From: Nemertoderma westbladi
Lineage: Eukaryota; Xenacoelomorpha; Nemertodermatida; Nemertodermatidae
DNA: 64,000 nt
Assembly (NCBI GenBank): GCA_032718475.1
Contig: JAUCBJ010000075.1
Location: forward strand, 1-64,000
Direction: 5' to 3'
Shown: piece after piece, positions 1-10,638 of the stretch
Layout: the number at the start of each line of letters is the position of its first letter
Numbering within the stretch: the first letter of the stretch is position 1
The notes under the pieces: generated by a model
Told to the model about the DNA's origin: nothing
The model's database searches: none
What the model saw: only the letters and a program-made list of their open reading frames with translations
Program-made: the position numbers and the translations under genes

Positions 1-29
1 CACGTTGTGGGGTCTTCGAGCAGCACGTG
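1..29 (+). repeat. 29-bp motif shared with two other sites
   Basis: The first 29 bases begin CACGTTGTGGGG and end GCAGCACGTG. The same motif occurs with few changes at 58033-58062 (plus) and at 18939-18967 (reverse complement). The three surroundings differ, so this looks like the conserved end or core of a dispersed repeat. No function can be assigned. Confidence 0.5.
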
Positions 30-534
30 TTCAAATGTTCAATGACTGAGCAGCGACTAATTAACACATTTATGAGAGATTCATTGACCAGCTACAGACA
101 GATCAATATTGTTACATATATTTTAGTTTAATGTTTGATTCAATTAAAGGCACAAATTAAAAAGGCTACAATTATATAGGGGTGAATAATTAAATTAGTC
201 ACCCATTAAAAGGTAGCCAAATATAAGTTGCAATCTATATAAATTTTTAAATTCAGTAGTGTGCGTGTGTTGTGTATAGATTCCGTAGATTTCATGTTGA
301 AATAGCGTTCATTAATTTAATTTCTATTTAATTATTCAGGCATACTAATACCCACATTAAATTAGTTCGTGTGTGTTAAGTGTGTAAGATTTGATTGTTT
401 CGGCACGAACCCATTAGGGCACAGAAACTGACGGATTCGTCGCGAATTTCGCAAACGTTGCGAATTTCGCAAACGTCGCAAACATCGCGAATTTATTCTA
501 CAATTTTGACTCCTTAAGCAAAAGGGTCCCTTTA
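30..534. other. Non-coding, AT-rich, with a short GCGAATTTCGCAAAC repeat
   Basis: No credible coding region is seen. At about 440-494 a short motif, GCGAATTTCGCAAACGT, is repeated about three times with variation. Nothing else is recognised. Confidence 0.6.
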
Positions 535-539
535 TTTTT

Positions 540-830
540 TTGTGATTTTGAGTGCTTTTTTATATTAGTGAATGTTCTAGAACCTTAGTAGATTTTTTAT
601 GGTATAATGCTAGTATTTTTTACTAGCTAGTAATTTTTGGAAATTATTTTGGTCATTAATATATTCTTCAACAGTTTAACCTGAAATATCATGGACTTTC
701 ACATTTTTTATAATTTCTAAAAATACCAGCTAGCAAAAAAACACTACCGGTAGCTATCATAAAAATTATATCTACTAATGTTCTAGAATTTTCACCAATA
801 CCAAAAAAATTTAAAGACTCTAAAAAAGGA
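540..830. repeat. Foldback (MITE-like) element
   Basis: About 545-650 and about 706-825 are imperfect reverse complements. Both arms contain GTTCTAGAA followed by a TAGTAGAT-like stretch and a GCTAGCTGGTA-like stretch. The loop is about 55 bp. No transposase is encoded, so this would be a non-autonomous foldback element. Exact ends and target duplication were not resolved. Confidence 0.6.
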
Positions 831-898
831 TTAGTGAAAAATGGCTGGGGTGTCGACAGGGCGAAGTAGGGACCGTGTTGCTTAACCCCTTAGAGCCT

Positions 899-955
899 AT
901 GACGTCCAGTGCATGTCACACCATGGACAACACTAAGACGTGCATTGGACGTCAT
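899..955. repeat. Short inverted repeat with GACGTC cores
   Basis: The 19-bp arms at 899-917 and 937-955 are reverse complements with about two mismatches. Each arm contains a TGACGTC-like core, and the spacer is 19 bp. It could be a cruciform, a CRE-like site pair or the remnant of a small element. Confidence 0.5.
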
Positions 956-1139
956 GCTGGAATACATGTTTTATTGGAAGGCTCTTGGTCTAGGTATACT
1001 GGTGGACAGTATTAAAGACATTTAGTGCTCTTCATGGGAAAAAATCCATTCTGTACTGTAGATAGGCTGTATTGTAGACTGTATTATCAATGTTAAGTAT
1101 ATGGCGTAATGCCAACCACAGTACAGTAGTACAGACTGA

Positions 1140-2100
1140 AAGTAAGACCGACAGACAGACAGACTAGATTTATTAAACGTGAAAACTGACATCTGAAATG
1201 AAATCAGCACCCATTAAAACCCCCATAACGAGAATGTTAGTTAGTTTGTATTCTTTTTTAAGTTTTGACAGACTGACTGACAGAAAGACGGATAGACCGA
1301 CAAACAGACATACTAGATTTATTAAACGTGAAAACTGACATCTGAAATGAAATCAGCACCCATTAAAACCCCCATAACTAGAATTTTAGTTAGTTTGTAT
1401 TCTTTTTTAAGTTTTGAGAGACTGACTGACAGAAAGACCGACAGCCAGACAGACTAGATTTATTAAACGTGAAAACTGACATCTGAAATGAAATCAGCAC
1501 CCATTAAAACCCCCACCACGAGAAATGTTAGTTAGTTTGTATTCTTTTTTAAGTTTTGACAGACTGACTGACAGAAAGACCGACAGCCAGACAGACTAGA
1601 TTTATTAAACGTGAAAACTGACATCTGAAATGAAATCAGCACCCATTAAACCCCCATAACGAGAATGTTAGTTAGTTTGTATACTTTTTTAAGTTTTGAC
1701 AGACTGACTGACAGAAAGACCGACAGCCAGACAGACTAGATTTATTAAACGTGAAAACTGACATCTGAAATGAAATCAGCACCCATTAAAACCCCCATAA
1801 CGAGAATGTTAGTTAGTTTGTATTCTTTTTTAAGTTTTGACAGACTGACTGACTGACAGAAGACCGACGACCGACAAACAGACAGACTAGATTTATGTAA
1901 ACCTGAAAACTGACATCAGAAATGAAATCAGCACCCCTTAAAACCCCCATAGCGAGAATGTTAGTTAATTTGAATTATTTTTTATGTTTTGACAGACTGA
2001 CTAACAGAATTACCGACAGACAGACAGACTAGATTTATGTAAACGTGAAAACTGACATCAGAAATGTAATCAGCACCCCCATAGCGAGAATGTTAGCGAC
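1140..2100 (+). repeat. 142-bp tandem repeat, about 7 copies
   Basis: The marker ACTAGATTTAT recurs at about 1163, 1312, 1453, 1595, 1735, 1886 and 2028, giving spacings of 140-151 bp. Units contain GACAGACTGACTGACAGA, a GAAAACTGACATC block and a CCATTAAAACCCCC block. The last two units are the most diverged. No ORF is conserved across units. Confidence 0.9.
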
Positions 2101-2814
2101 AAGTTTTAATTATTAACCATATTTCGTAAGATATATTTTAAAACATTTATTTATTAATAATGCAATAACTGAATAACCAGATAACGGAAAGACCAACCGA
2201 ATTGAAACTTTTAATTACTAATAATAATTGTGGTGAGAGGTGATTGGAAATCAAGGATATATGTTATGTTATGGTAGGCACAGGCAAATGAATTGATGTC
2301 TGTTGAGATGTATTGAAGGAGCACTATTCCTTCTACAAGACTACTACAGTTATGTCCTTGTGTGCTAGCCTAGGCACTGGCTTGGTCAATGACTTTAGCT
2401 TGCTTCAAGAAATATTATTGGGCACGGCTGCCCTTGCCATGCCTTAGGCTCTATGGGGGAGAATGGAATCAGCATATGAATTTACAATGTTAATTATGTT
2501 TAAATCAATGAAAAATACCTTTATTAACGCAAATCACTTGAAAAAATAAAAAACTATAATGGAATGGGGTACATGGATTCCAGATATCTAATTTCTGTGC
2601 AAAATAACTTTAATCGTATGGTGCTAAATAATTAATTTCCATGGAGAGACCGTTCAAAATGACTCAACCATACAATTTAGCTGAAGATATTAATTTAGAT
2701 TATGGCTTCCGACATTTATGGCTTCCGACACACACACACACACACACAGACTTTTGAAAAACGGCCATAGTATAATTATATCAGTTCGCTGATGGCTCGC
2801 CATTCGTGTCTCGC
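2101..2814. other. Non-coding; (AC)n and the edge of another repeat
   Basis: There is an (AC)n microsatellite at about 2728-2749 next to a duplicated TATGGCTTCCGACA. The segment at about 2778-2815 is the reverse complement of 17380-17425 with mismatches (TGGGGCGAGCCACGAA type). It therefore looks like a repeat fragment abutting the BEL remnant that follows. Nothing else is recognised. Confidence 0.5.
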
Positions 2815-3375
2815 CCCACAGACGAGATACTCCGTACTATCTTAGAGGAAGTCACTGCCTACCTAAATAGTTGACCCCTCATGCCTGTTTCGACCAGCCA
2901 CAAAGCGCTAGAGGCCCTCACACCAGCCCACTTTCTGATGAAAAAGAAAGTAGTGTTTTTACCAGTCTCGGCGCCCGAGGATGGTGACGAGTTATTGCGA
3001 CAGACCTGGAAGATGACTCAACTTTTGTCAAGCCGATTCACGAACCACTTTGAGCGCTTTTATCTCCCCAGTATACAACTTAGAAACAAATGGTTTTCAG
3101 TAAAGGACAACGCTAGAGTGGGCGACATGGTATTAGTAGTGGATCCCGATCTTCCCTGTAAATATTGGCAGACAGCGCGCATCGTAGAGACACACGTCAG
3201 CAGATCAGTGGATCTGGTAGTGCTCAGGGAAAAGGGTAAGCTAAACTTCGTTCCCCAGAGACTAAACCGTCCCATAGGCCGCCGCTGCCTATTAGAAATG
3301 GCACGCGAAGAGTCTGGCAACTATGGAAAACAAGAAGTCAAGCCGACAGACTTGACATATTTTTTATTGAAATAG
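2815..3375 (+). pseudogene. BEL/Pao integrase C-terminal fragment (broken)
   Basis: This frame is clearly homologous to the last ~190 residues of the E2 polyprotein, which ends at 43949. Shared blocks include EALTPAHFL, a CRQTW-like block (here LRQTW), a GDMVL strand and the terminal SGNYG motif. In BEL/Pao elements this region follows the integrase catalytic core. The core itself and all upstream pol are missing. An in-frame TGA at 2872-2874 stands where E2 has the Arg of its NERP block, so the open part starts at 2881. Divergence from E2 is substantial, so it comes from a different, older family. It is a dead relic, not a gene. Confidence 0.85.
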
Positions 3376-4099
3376 TTAACTCCCTTAACGTTTGAGTGCG
3401 CTGCATATCACACTCAATCGTGGGAACGGGTTATGTGTCGTTAACCACTGACCCCATACGTTTTTAAAAAATATGCCATATATTCAGCTTGACAGGCTAA
3501 CATAATTTATCCTTACATCGCCTCCGTCCCAAATAACAATAGGACTGTGGGATGTTTCATGATAAACTGTTTTATATACACAGCTTGCATGAAACTTGAT
3601 CTCAGTTCTAGAACATTCTATAATATTTTTAAGAAAAGTGGGAGGTTCATGATAAGTGGTTATAAACACGACGCATGAAACCTGAACCCAACTTTGACAA
3701 CATGTTGCGATAATTTATTATTAAACATGACGCATGACAATAACAAACCTTGGTCTTGCTGTATTATGACGGCCCAATAACACTTGAATGTAGAGTCTTA
3801 ATTACGAGAGCTTAATTACTACTCCCGCTTCTTGTCAATCGCCAGAGTACAGTTAGAGATGTCAATTATTAGTTGGCTTGAAACTTCAAGAACCAATCTA
3901 GCTTGATATTGATTAATACAATATCACATCCATATAAATCCGTTCAATTCACTGTAATAATAAGCATTACGGGAACGGTCGCGGTCCACTTAGTGGCTCT
4001 CCCCCAAGGGATGAGTAAACCTAGTTTAAGTCACTGGATCTCGTAAATCTATATTTATATTATCCATTAATGGTTTAATACCACCAACCCTTTAATCAC
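3376..4099. other. Non-coding DNA between two element fragments
   Basis: No coding region is seen. It may include the 3' flank or LTR of the element that left the integrase fragment, but no LTR boundaries were found. A GGGAACGGTCGCGG stretch near 3970 is unusually GC-rich for the region. Nothing else is recognised. Confidence 0.4.
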
Positions 4100-5176
4100 G
4101 ACATTATATTATATATATTATATTATATTATTCGGAGTCCGGAGACATCACGGTCATAGCAGCGAAAGTACACATTAAAATATAACATAAACAGGTAACA
4201 CATTAAAATAAACAGTAATACAGCTGAGCGACTTATGCTATGGCACGAAAGTAAAGTAAGTAAGTACTGTATGTAAATAATATTTAGTACATAAAATAAC
4301 AGAATAAAATAAGATCTGAACGCATCTTGAGCAGAATTAAATAAAACTTTAGTTAAACATAAAATACCATTTAAAAGTGTAGTTACATAAAACGATCAAA
4401 TTTAAGAAAACTATTAAAATTCATTGCAGATATACCAGACTTAAATTGTTCTAAAGTAGGTGATGTTATTGTATCTAAGGGAATATAATTCCATGGCTTC
4501 ACAACACGATTACAGAAAGTATTTTGTACAGCTACTGATCGGCACGATAATTGTTGTAATTTACATGTGTGGCCGCGTGTTGATCGTGATGCAGGTATGG
4601 GTTTAAAAATATCAGTAGGACTAATATTTACTAGACCATTAAATATTTTATACACAAGGATCACATCAAAGTGGATACGGCGCAGTTCTAGTGCTTCTAA
4701 TTTTAGAAAGTTTAACCTGTTTGGATATGGAATACTTGCATCTAGTGAGCACCTCTTAAATAAACGCATTGTGAAGTATCGCTGCACCGATTCCAGTTTG
4801 TCACATAAGCCAATAAAGGGCTTACAAGGTATAAATGGGTTCCACACTGCACTTGCATACTCTACGAGTGGTCTAGCATAAACTTTGTAGGCAAATAGAA
4901 GAGCACTGATATCATTGGTAACAAAGCATCTAAATATTAGATTAATTGTTTTATAGCATTTGGTTACTATATTATCTATGTGGTCCTTAAAATAAAGTTT
5001 CGTATCTACTTCAACACCTAGATCACGATAGGATAGAACATTTTCTAACACCTTCATGTTTATATTATAGTTAGCACCACAATTACAGTTACCTAAAGTA
5101 AGCACCTTGCATTTGTCACCTGCAACGTTAAGTTGCCAGGTATTGGACCAGTTCGAAAATGTATCCAGGTTCGATT
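4100..5176 (-). pseudogene. CR1-like non-LTR retrotransposon, 3' half of ORF2 plus 3' UTR
   Basis: The minus-strand frame ending at 4383 encodes the thumb and C-terminal part of a CR1-group reverse transcriptase: a WQLN...KCKVL block, then FKDHI, YARPLVEYASAVWNP and LKLEALELRRIHFDV. These follow the catalytic FADD motif in this family, and that motif lies at 14235-14445 on the same strand. The frame is open from the junction at 5176 to its stop at 4383. After it come an AT-rich 3' UTR and a TAATATAAT-type tail near 4100-4130. The gene was cut in two by insertion of the 5177-14234 element. The host copy is also 5' truncated. Confidence 0.85.
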
Positions 5177-5318
5177 TGATTTGATTTAGTTTAATTCACA
5201 TATAGTGACAATGACACATACACATAAACACAAAATACACATAATGTTTAATATATATAGTAAAATGCTTAGTAAAAACTGTTAGTTCAGACTAATAAAA
5301 GCACGAAAATTAAAATTG

Positions 5319-8300
5319 CTAAATGTTGAAAAAGTCGGTAATATGTTTGTGCTTAGCACTGAAAGTGATCCCTGATAATTTATAAATCTGTTGTATAAAT
5401 CGCGCTTCTTCAGCGTGTTGTGGTGATGCGGTTGGTGGGGATAAACGTTGGAATAAATTTTTAGTATGGTACTCGTAATTGCAGAGTGATGTAATGGAGG
5501 GTAGTCCGTAACTTACGACCGATTTTCTGTGCATGCTCCCCAGTCCTTGATACTCAGAACGATGGTTAGATTGCAATGTAATCCGGAGGGATTCTTGGAC
5601 ATTTGTGTTGGGGCATTTTAGCGCACGAAGCAACGTACCCAAACATGATTTGTAACCCTCTAGCGACAGTGTTCCAGTTCCAAACAGATGATAAAGGGTC
5701 TCATTGGATACGTAGCATCCTAAGTGCAGGATCCCCCGTAATTGTTTCCTGTAATACAATTCCACAGTTTCAGTGTCCTTTTTGGATAGCTCCCCAATGC
5801 GAAACTTGAGTCGGTATAACAAGGATGATAGGGCAACAGTCCGCCATAACATTGCCACCGTCTGTACAGGATAGTGTTTCGTCGTCCACCCGTTTCTGTG
5901 GAACGAGTCTGTGAGAGCGGCGATCGATTGTATGATGTCTGAGGCCCCTGTTTTGTTATGTCCCGGACTTCCATAGATTGTGACCCCAAGAAATGTTAGG
6001 AACGGTGATGCTGCATGAAGATGGTCATTAATGGAAATCATGAGTGGTGGGCTCTGATTTTTTTTATTATGGTATGGTTCTTTGAATATCCAATTCACTT
6101 TGGTTGTTTCCAAGACAAGGTTTAGATTAGTCAGTTTGGATTGTATGAGAGTGGTCATCTGTTTGATTTCGTTGTCGGAGGTTCCCAGCAGCAGTATGTC
6201 ATCAGCATAAGATAGCGCGCTTATAATCAAATGAAAAATTCGGCAACCTCTACTGTCTGGACCCCCATCGTGTAGTTGTGAGAGAACACCATTCGTGTAG
6301 AAGTTAAATAAAATTGGTGATATGATTGATCCTTGTTTCAAGCCATTGTGCATTGCGAATCCATTTACATCTACTGAGCCATTGATGTTTATGAATACTG
6401 TGCTCAAATTATAGTATACAGCCAGAAGTCGACATATATGGGGATTCATATGACCTGATAGTTTCTTGAACAAGAGGTAATGGTTGACTGAGTCAAATGC
6501 TGATGCAATGTCCATTTGGCAGACATACACCCCGGACCCCCTGCTGCGATAGAATTCAATATATTCCAGTATGGCACTGATTATGACATCAGACCCTATG
6601 AGCTTTTGGTAGGCAAATTGCATTCCGTCAGGCTGTAAGTCAGCTAAGTAATCCTTCAGTATTACACCTTCAAGAATTTTTGCGAATAGACTGATAGATG
6701 CAATAGGGCGGTAGGATGAAGGATTTAGAGTGTCTTTGCCTTTACCTTTGTAGAGACACTTGATAACTGTTTCTCCAAAAAAGGATGGTAGGACACCGAG
6801 GCGGATTGATTCGTTGAACAATCTGGATAGGTGTTTACAAACTGCTTCTTTGTCTGTATAGAGCAAGTGTTCAATGGTGAGTGTTCGGTTGTCTGGTGCT
6901 TTGCCCTTGCCTAATAGTAGGACTACCTTTTCTATTGTTTTCTCCGAAATTACAGGGCGTTCCGTTTCCTTGCATTTTATATCGATGTCATCCATTAACG
7001 TTTCCCATTCACCTGATTGTTTTGAGTCTCTGTGAAATTGTTCACGTAAATGAGTTGTGAGAGGAGTTCGCATAGATTCTGGTGTGTCTGAGGTTTGTTT
7101 TCCATTAAGATGGCTCCAAAGGTTTCGTCGCCTGGCTGTTTGATTATCAACTACCTTGTGAATGTATTGGGATAATTTCTGCTTTGTTAACCAGTTTCTG
7201 AGGCGTCTCACCGCACGTTTGGAGTCCTTGAACATCTGGTGGAATGGATCCGACAGACCTTTTCCACGCTCACACCAAATGCCATACAGAGTTTTGGTAA
7301 TTTTGGATTTCTCGTTGAGTCGATTATTCCTTATCCTATAGTTGCGCGTTCGTTTCCTGATGCTAACCTGAGGGATATATACACAGGCAGCTTCGTAGAA
7401 TATGTTCTGTAGTGAGTCTCCATACCACTCAAGGTCCTCTTTGGTCCAGCTTTTTGAGTTGCCTTCAATAATCCCATCAAGGCTGTTGAGACCAGTAAGG
7501 GTCGAAATCTTGTAATTTTCCAATTGTTCTTCACTGCATTTGTCCCAGTTGAACCGGCGTATGCTGCGGTGCATTGAGTCCCTGGGTCCTTTGATGTTAG
7601 GTGATGATTTTAATGTGGTGTTTATTTTTAACTTAGCTGATATTGGCACGTGATCAGAATGGTTTAACACATTATCCATATTATAAATTCTGCCATTCGT
7701 GATAAGTTCCGACCCTACTTCAGTAGTTACAATGTGATCTATGTAGGTGCAACTACGTCCATAGAAAGTGCAACATGGCCCTTGAAAATTATCTAGGGTA
7801 TCCGCCGCTACAAGGGAATGTTCAGTTAGAAAGGTGTTCAGGTGTTGTCCTCTAGTGGAGGCCTCTGGCCGGCTACACCGAATGCCTTGCAAGGGCCCAA
7901 CATCAGCGTTCCCATCTATTAGAATTAGAGGTATTGCTAAAGGTTGAGAGTTTATGGTATTGCTTAGTCTACCAAGAAAGTCATTGTATATGGATGTTGG
8001 CTTGCTTGAGTCTGGTGCATAAGCTGAGAGAATAAGCAGCTGTTTCTCCGACCCGTCTACAGTGGCCTTGACTCCAATTATATCATTCTTAGACTCAATA
8101 TGATCAATCGACTTGAAAATACCACGTTTAATGAGTAAACATACTCCCCCCCTTGTGATTTTCGAGGCCTCATGTGTGGTTCCAGGTAAGTATTTGCATA
8201 TGTACCCCTTGCCAAAAGTTCCATCAAGGATCTCTTTACATTCCACTGCATCCATCCAGTGCTCCTGTATACCTAAAATACTCATATCATGTAGTAAGCT

Positions 8301-8498
8301 ACTAATGTACTCTAAGTTGCCAATGAGACCTCTGGTGTTGAAGCTACCACAGTTTAACAGAAGACCGTCAGTAGAATTGATATTGTTAGAATCTAGACTT
8401 GTACAAGGGTTTTGATTGGTATCGCTGACATTGTGCTTGGTTGCTGACTGTGAGCAATTGGCTGTGATCCCACTGCCATTATTAAAGATGTGGCCGTC
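5319..8498 (-). CDS. Non-LTR ORF2: APE endonuclease and reverse transcriptase
   Basis: The frame is open for about 1,060 codons from just after a TAG at 8499-8501. The first ATG, at 8285, would remove the start of the endonuclease fold (a GSFNTRG block lies upstream), so the real start is unclear. The N-terminal domain is an APE-like endonuclease with an IQE block, an IDGN block retaining D-x-N, a YIDHI block and a final HSDH. The central domain is a reverse transcriptase with SYRPIAS, a QMDIASAFDSVNH motif containing the first catalytic Asp, GLKQGSIISP and the YADD catalytic motif. No CCHC knuckle is seen at the C-terminus. The product would nick the target and reverse-transcribe the element RNA. 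It overlaps ORF1b by about 17 bp in another frame, which suggests termination-reinitiation or frameshifting. No disabling mutation is visible. Confidence 0.9.
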   Translation of the reverse strand, partial: DGHIFNNGSGITANCSQSATKHNVSDTNQNPCTSLDSNNINSTDGLLLNCGSFNTRGLIGNLEYISSLLHDMSILGIQEHWMDAVECKEILDGTFGKGYICKYLPGTTHEASKITRGGVCLLIKRGIFKSIDHIESKNDIIGVKATVDGSEKQLLILSAYAPDSSKPTSIYNDFLGRLSNTINSQPLAIPLILIDGNADVGPLQGIRCSRPEASTRGQHLNTFLTEHSLVAADTLDNFQGPCCTFYGRSCTYIDHIVTTEVGSELITNGRIYNMDNVLNHSDHVPISAKLKINTTLKSSPNIKGPRDSMHRSIRRFNWDKCSEEQLENYKISTLTGLNSLDGIIEGNSKSWTKEDLEWYGDSLQNIFYEAACVYIPQVSIRKRTRNYRIRNNRLNEKSKITKTLYGIWCERGKGLSDPFHQMFKDSKRAVRRLRNWLTKQKLSQYIHKVVDNQTARRRNLWSHLNGKQTSDTPESMRTPLTTHLREQFHRDSKQSGEWETLMDDIDIKCKETERPVISEKTIEKVVLLLGKGKAPDNRTLTIEHLLYTDKEAVCKHLSRLFNESIRLGVLPSFFGETVIKCLYKGKGKDTLNPSSYRPIASISLFAKILEGVILKDYLADLQPDGMQFAYQKLIGSDVIISAILEYIEFYRSRGSGVYVCQMDIASAFDSVNHYLLFKKLSGHMNPHICRLLAVYYNLSTVFININGSVDVNGFAMHNGLKQGSIISPILFNFYTNGVLSQLHDGGPDSRGCRIFHLIISALSYADDILLLGTSDNEIKQMTTLIQSKLTNLNLVLETTKVNWIFKEPYHNKKNQSPPLMISINDHLHAASPFLTFLGVTIYGSPGHNKTGASDIIQSIAALTDSFHRNGWTTKHYPVQTVAMLWRTVALSSLLYRLKFRIGELSKKDTETVELYYRKQLRGILHLGCYVSNETLYHLFGTGTLSLEGYKSCLGTLLRALKCPNTNVQESLRITLQSNHRSEYQGLGSMHRKSVVSYGLPSITSLCNYEYHTKNLFQRLSPPTASPQHAEEARFIQQIYKLSGITFSAKHKHITDFFNI

Positions 8499-10638
8499 CT
8501 ATTGGGATAGGTGTGTATGTGTAACGCTTGGTATGGAGCTGTGAATGCCCTATGTTGTTGGTTGATGGAATTGGGTGGGGACGATTGAATGTTTCTCTTC
8601 GATCTTTCCAGGCTACACATATAATCCCTTCCGTCCAGAAGTTCCTTTCCAAAAGATTGTGTGAGTTATGTGTATACGCTATTACCTTCATATTCTTACA
8701 GTTGTTATGAATCCTTGTAGTAATCCGGTATACCCTAACCCCTCTTTCTTCAATGTAAGCAACAACATCCTCTTCAGAGTGTTTCCTGTCTATCCCATTA
8801 ACAAAGTACGCTGCTGTTGGCAGTGGGTCCGCTGCTGTGAGATTATGTTTATGATATTTGGTTTGTGAGTCGTATGAATCCCTTCTTTTGAAATTACTTG
8901 AAGCGGATATTCTATCATTACTCATGTCTTTCTGTGACCCTTTGCTGAGGTTGCTGTATAATGAGTTTTTCGGCTTGTTATGTTCCAAATAACTGCTTGT
9001 TTCATACCTTCGCTTGTAATCTAGAATAGGCCTAGATGAAGATCCATTATCAATTGTATCAACAGTGGACCCACTCAGGGACTCGTACCTGTTGTGAAGC
9101 AAAATGTTTGGGTTAATATATTCTCCGTCTCTCTCATCTTCTCTCCGGTTTGGTGGGACTGAGGTAGTTGTTTCATGGAGACGGGAGGAATGAGTTCTGT
9201 TGTCCCAGTTAGTTGATGACGAATCTTTAGAAATTGCCGTGTTGTTCCATTTTGATTTGTTGGGGTTCGTAATATGTTCGTTGCAAGTGACATTATTTGC
9301 TGAATAATTTTGGGACACTCGGTTTGATATCTCTGTTGGTTTGTCATCGGAATCGCCACTGGAAGAAACTGAGTCAATAACTATCAAATTATCTGGATCT
9401 TCGCTCCAGTCGTCGAGACTGATAGGAGGTCCTTCATCTGAGCGAACAGATGTGAAACAGTTCTTGTATGGAACTGATACTTGTGAATAGGGTATACTTC
9501 CTGTTCCATTTGGTTGTGTTGTCAAGATATCGACTTTATGTTGTAGTACCATTCTATGGTGTCTCTCATGGTTCAGTTCATCCGTGATATTCCTTACCTC
9601 TTGTTTTAACTCGTCCTGGTATGTTTCATTCTTGCAGATACGAGTTTGGAGAACCGCTATGGTATTAATGAAGTCTTGTCGTAGCCTGTCCAATGATGAT
9701 GTGGAGTCCTCAGCTATGTTTAAATCCTTTTTTAGGCGGCGTTTACAGCTGTCTGTGAAGCAATTGTCCTCTTTACATCTGTACAGCTCGTATATATCAA
9801 TAGCCATCTCCTTAGCAGAAGCTCTCGATCGTAGTTGTAGTGTGGCGCAGTTGATTGGGGTCATTAAGAATTTTACGTCATTTAATAGTTGCTCTCTCAA
9901 AAGATTCCGAAGATCAATTGGATACTGCGAGATTAATCTAATAGCATCTTGGCGTGGATGCTGCACAATTTGGTGGAGAGGAGACCCATCCATGAGGTTG
10001 TTTAACACTGGCCAATGACTTGAGTCAGATAAATCCTTGCCACCCACAAGAGAAAGAGTGGGTACCTTTGGCGATCCTATGGTCTCTCGTGATTGTGTTT
10101 GTTTGACATGGTTGAATGCAAGCGGGTTTGTATCCGTATTAAGGCTTGGTGTTGAATTGGTATTTGTGTTTGTGGTAGTGTACTGATTAAGGGTGGTGGT
10201 TAACGGAGATGTAGAACTGAAGTGTTCGTATGGGTCATTGTATTTTACGCTGTTTAGTATGTTTAGTATCCACCTTCGGACAGGCACTGACCCCCCTGTG
10301 TTGTTGGGCAGATAAGATTTGCCATGTGCGATGGCAGATGCGTATTGACAAACAAATGCGCCACAGTCATATGCGTTGTCTTGTAAAGGAAATGTGTGAT
10401 ATGTCATCGAGTCTGTGCATTTCCAGGGTGTTAATTTGGTGTGAGCAGGGTCAACTTTTTTATAGTGATGGTCCATAAGATTGAGGAGTGAGCCCAATCT
10501 TCTGGTGACATCATTTGGTTTGGTGTTCCCGAGTGGACACAATTTGTATACAGATCGGTGTTCAGTATCCACGATGTGAATGATATGGTGGGAGCTTGAG
10601 CATTGTGGAATCAGGATATATTTTACAGGCGTGTTGAC
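8482..10638 (-). pseudogene. ORF1b: second half of Ulp1-like protease, coiled region, RRM-like domain
   Basis: This frame opens just after a TAG and has no early ATG. Its first codons continue the protease domain begun in ORF1a in the next frame. The Ulp1/SENP (C48) catalytic set is visible: a His in HHIIHIVD with the Asp two strands on, then QDNAYDCGAFVCQ carrying the oxyanion Gln and the nucleophile Cys (codon 10363-10365). After the protease come a linker, a Glu/Arg-rich segment that may form a coiled coil, a polar low-complexity stretch, and a C-terminal domain of about 75 residues. That domain (FVNGI...EEDVVAYI...FWTEGIICVAW) resembles the RRM-like domain in ORF1 proteins of many non-LTR elements. 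Family knowledge suggests RNA binding; the protease's substrate is unknown. Marked as broken because of the frame change. Confidence 0.75.
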
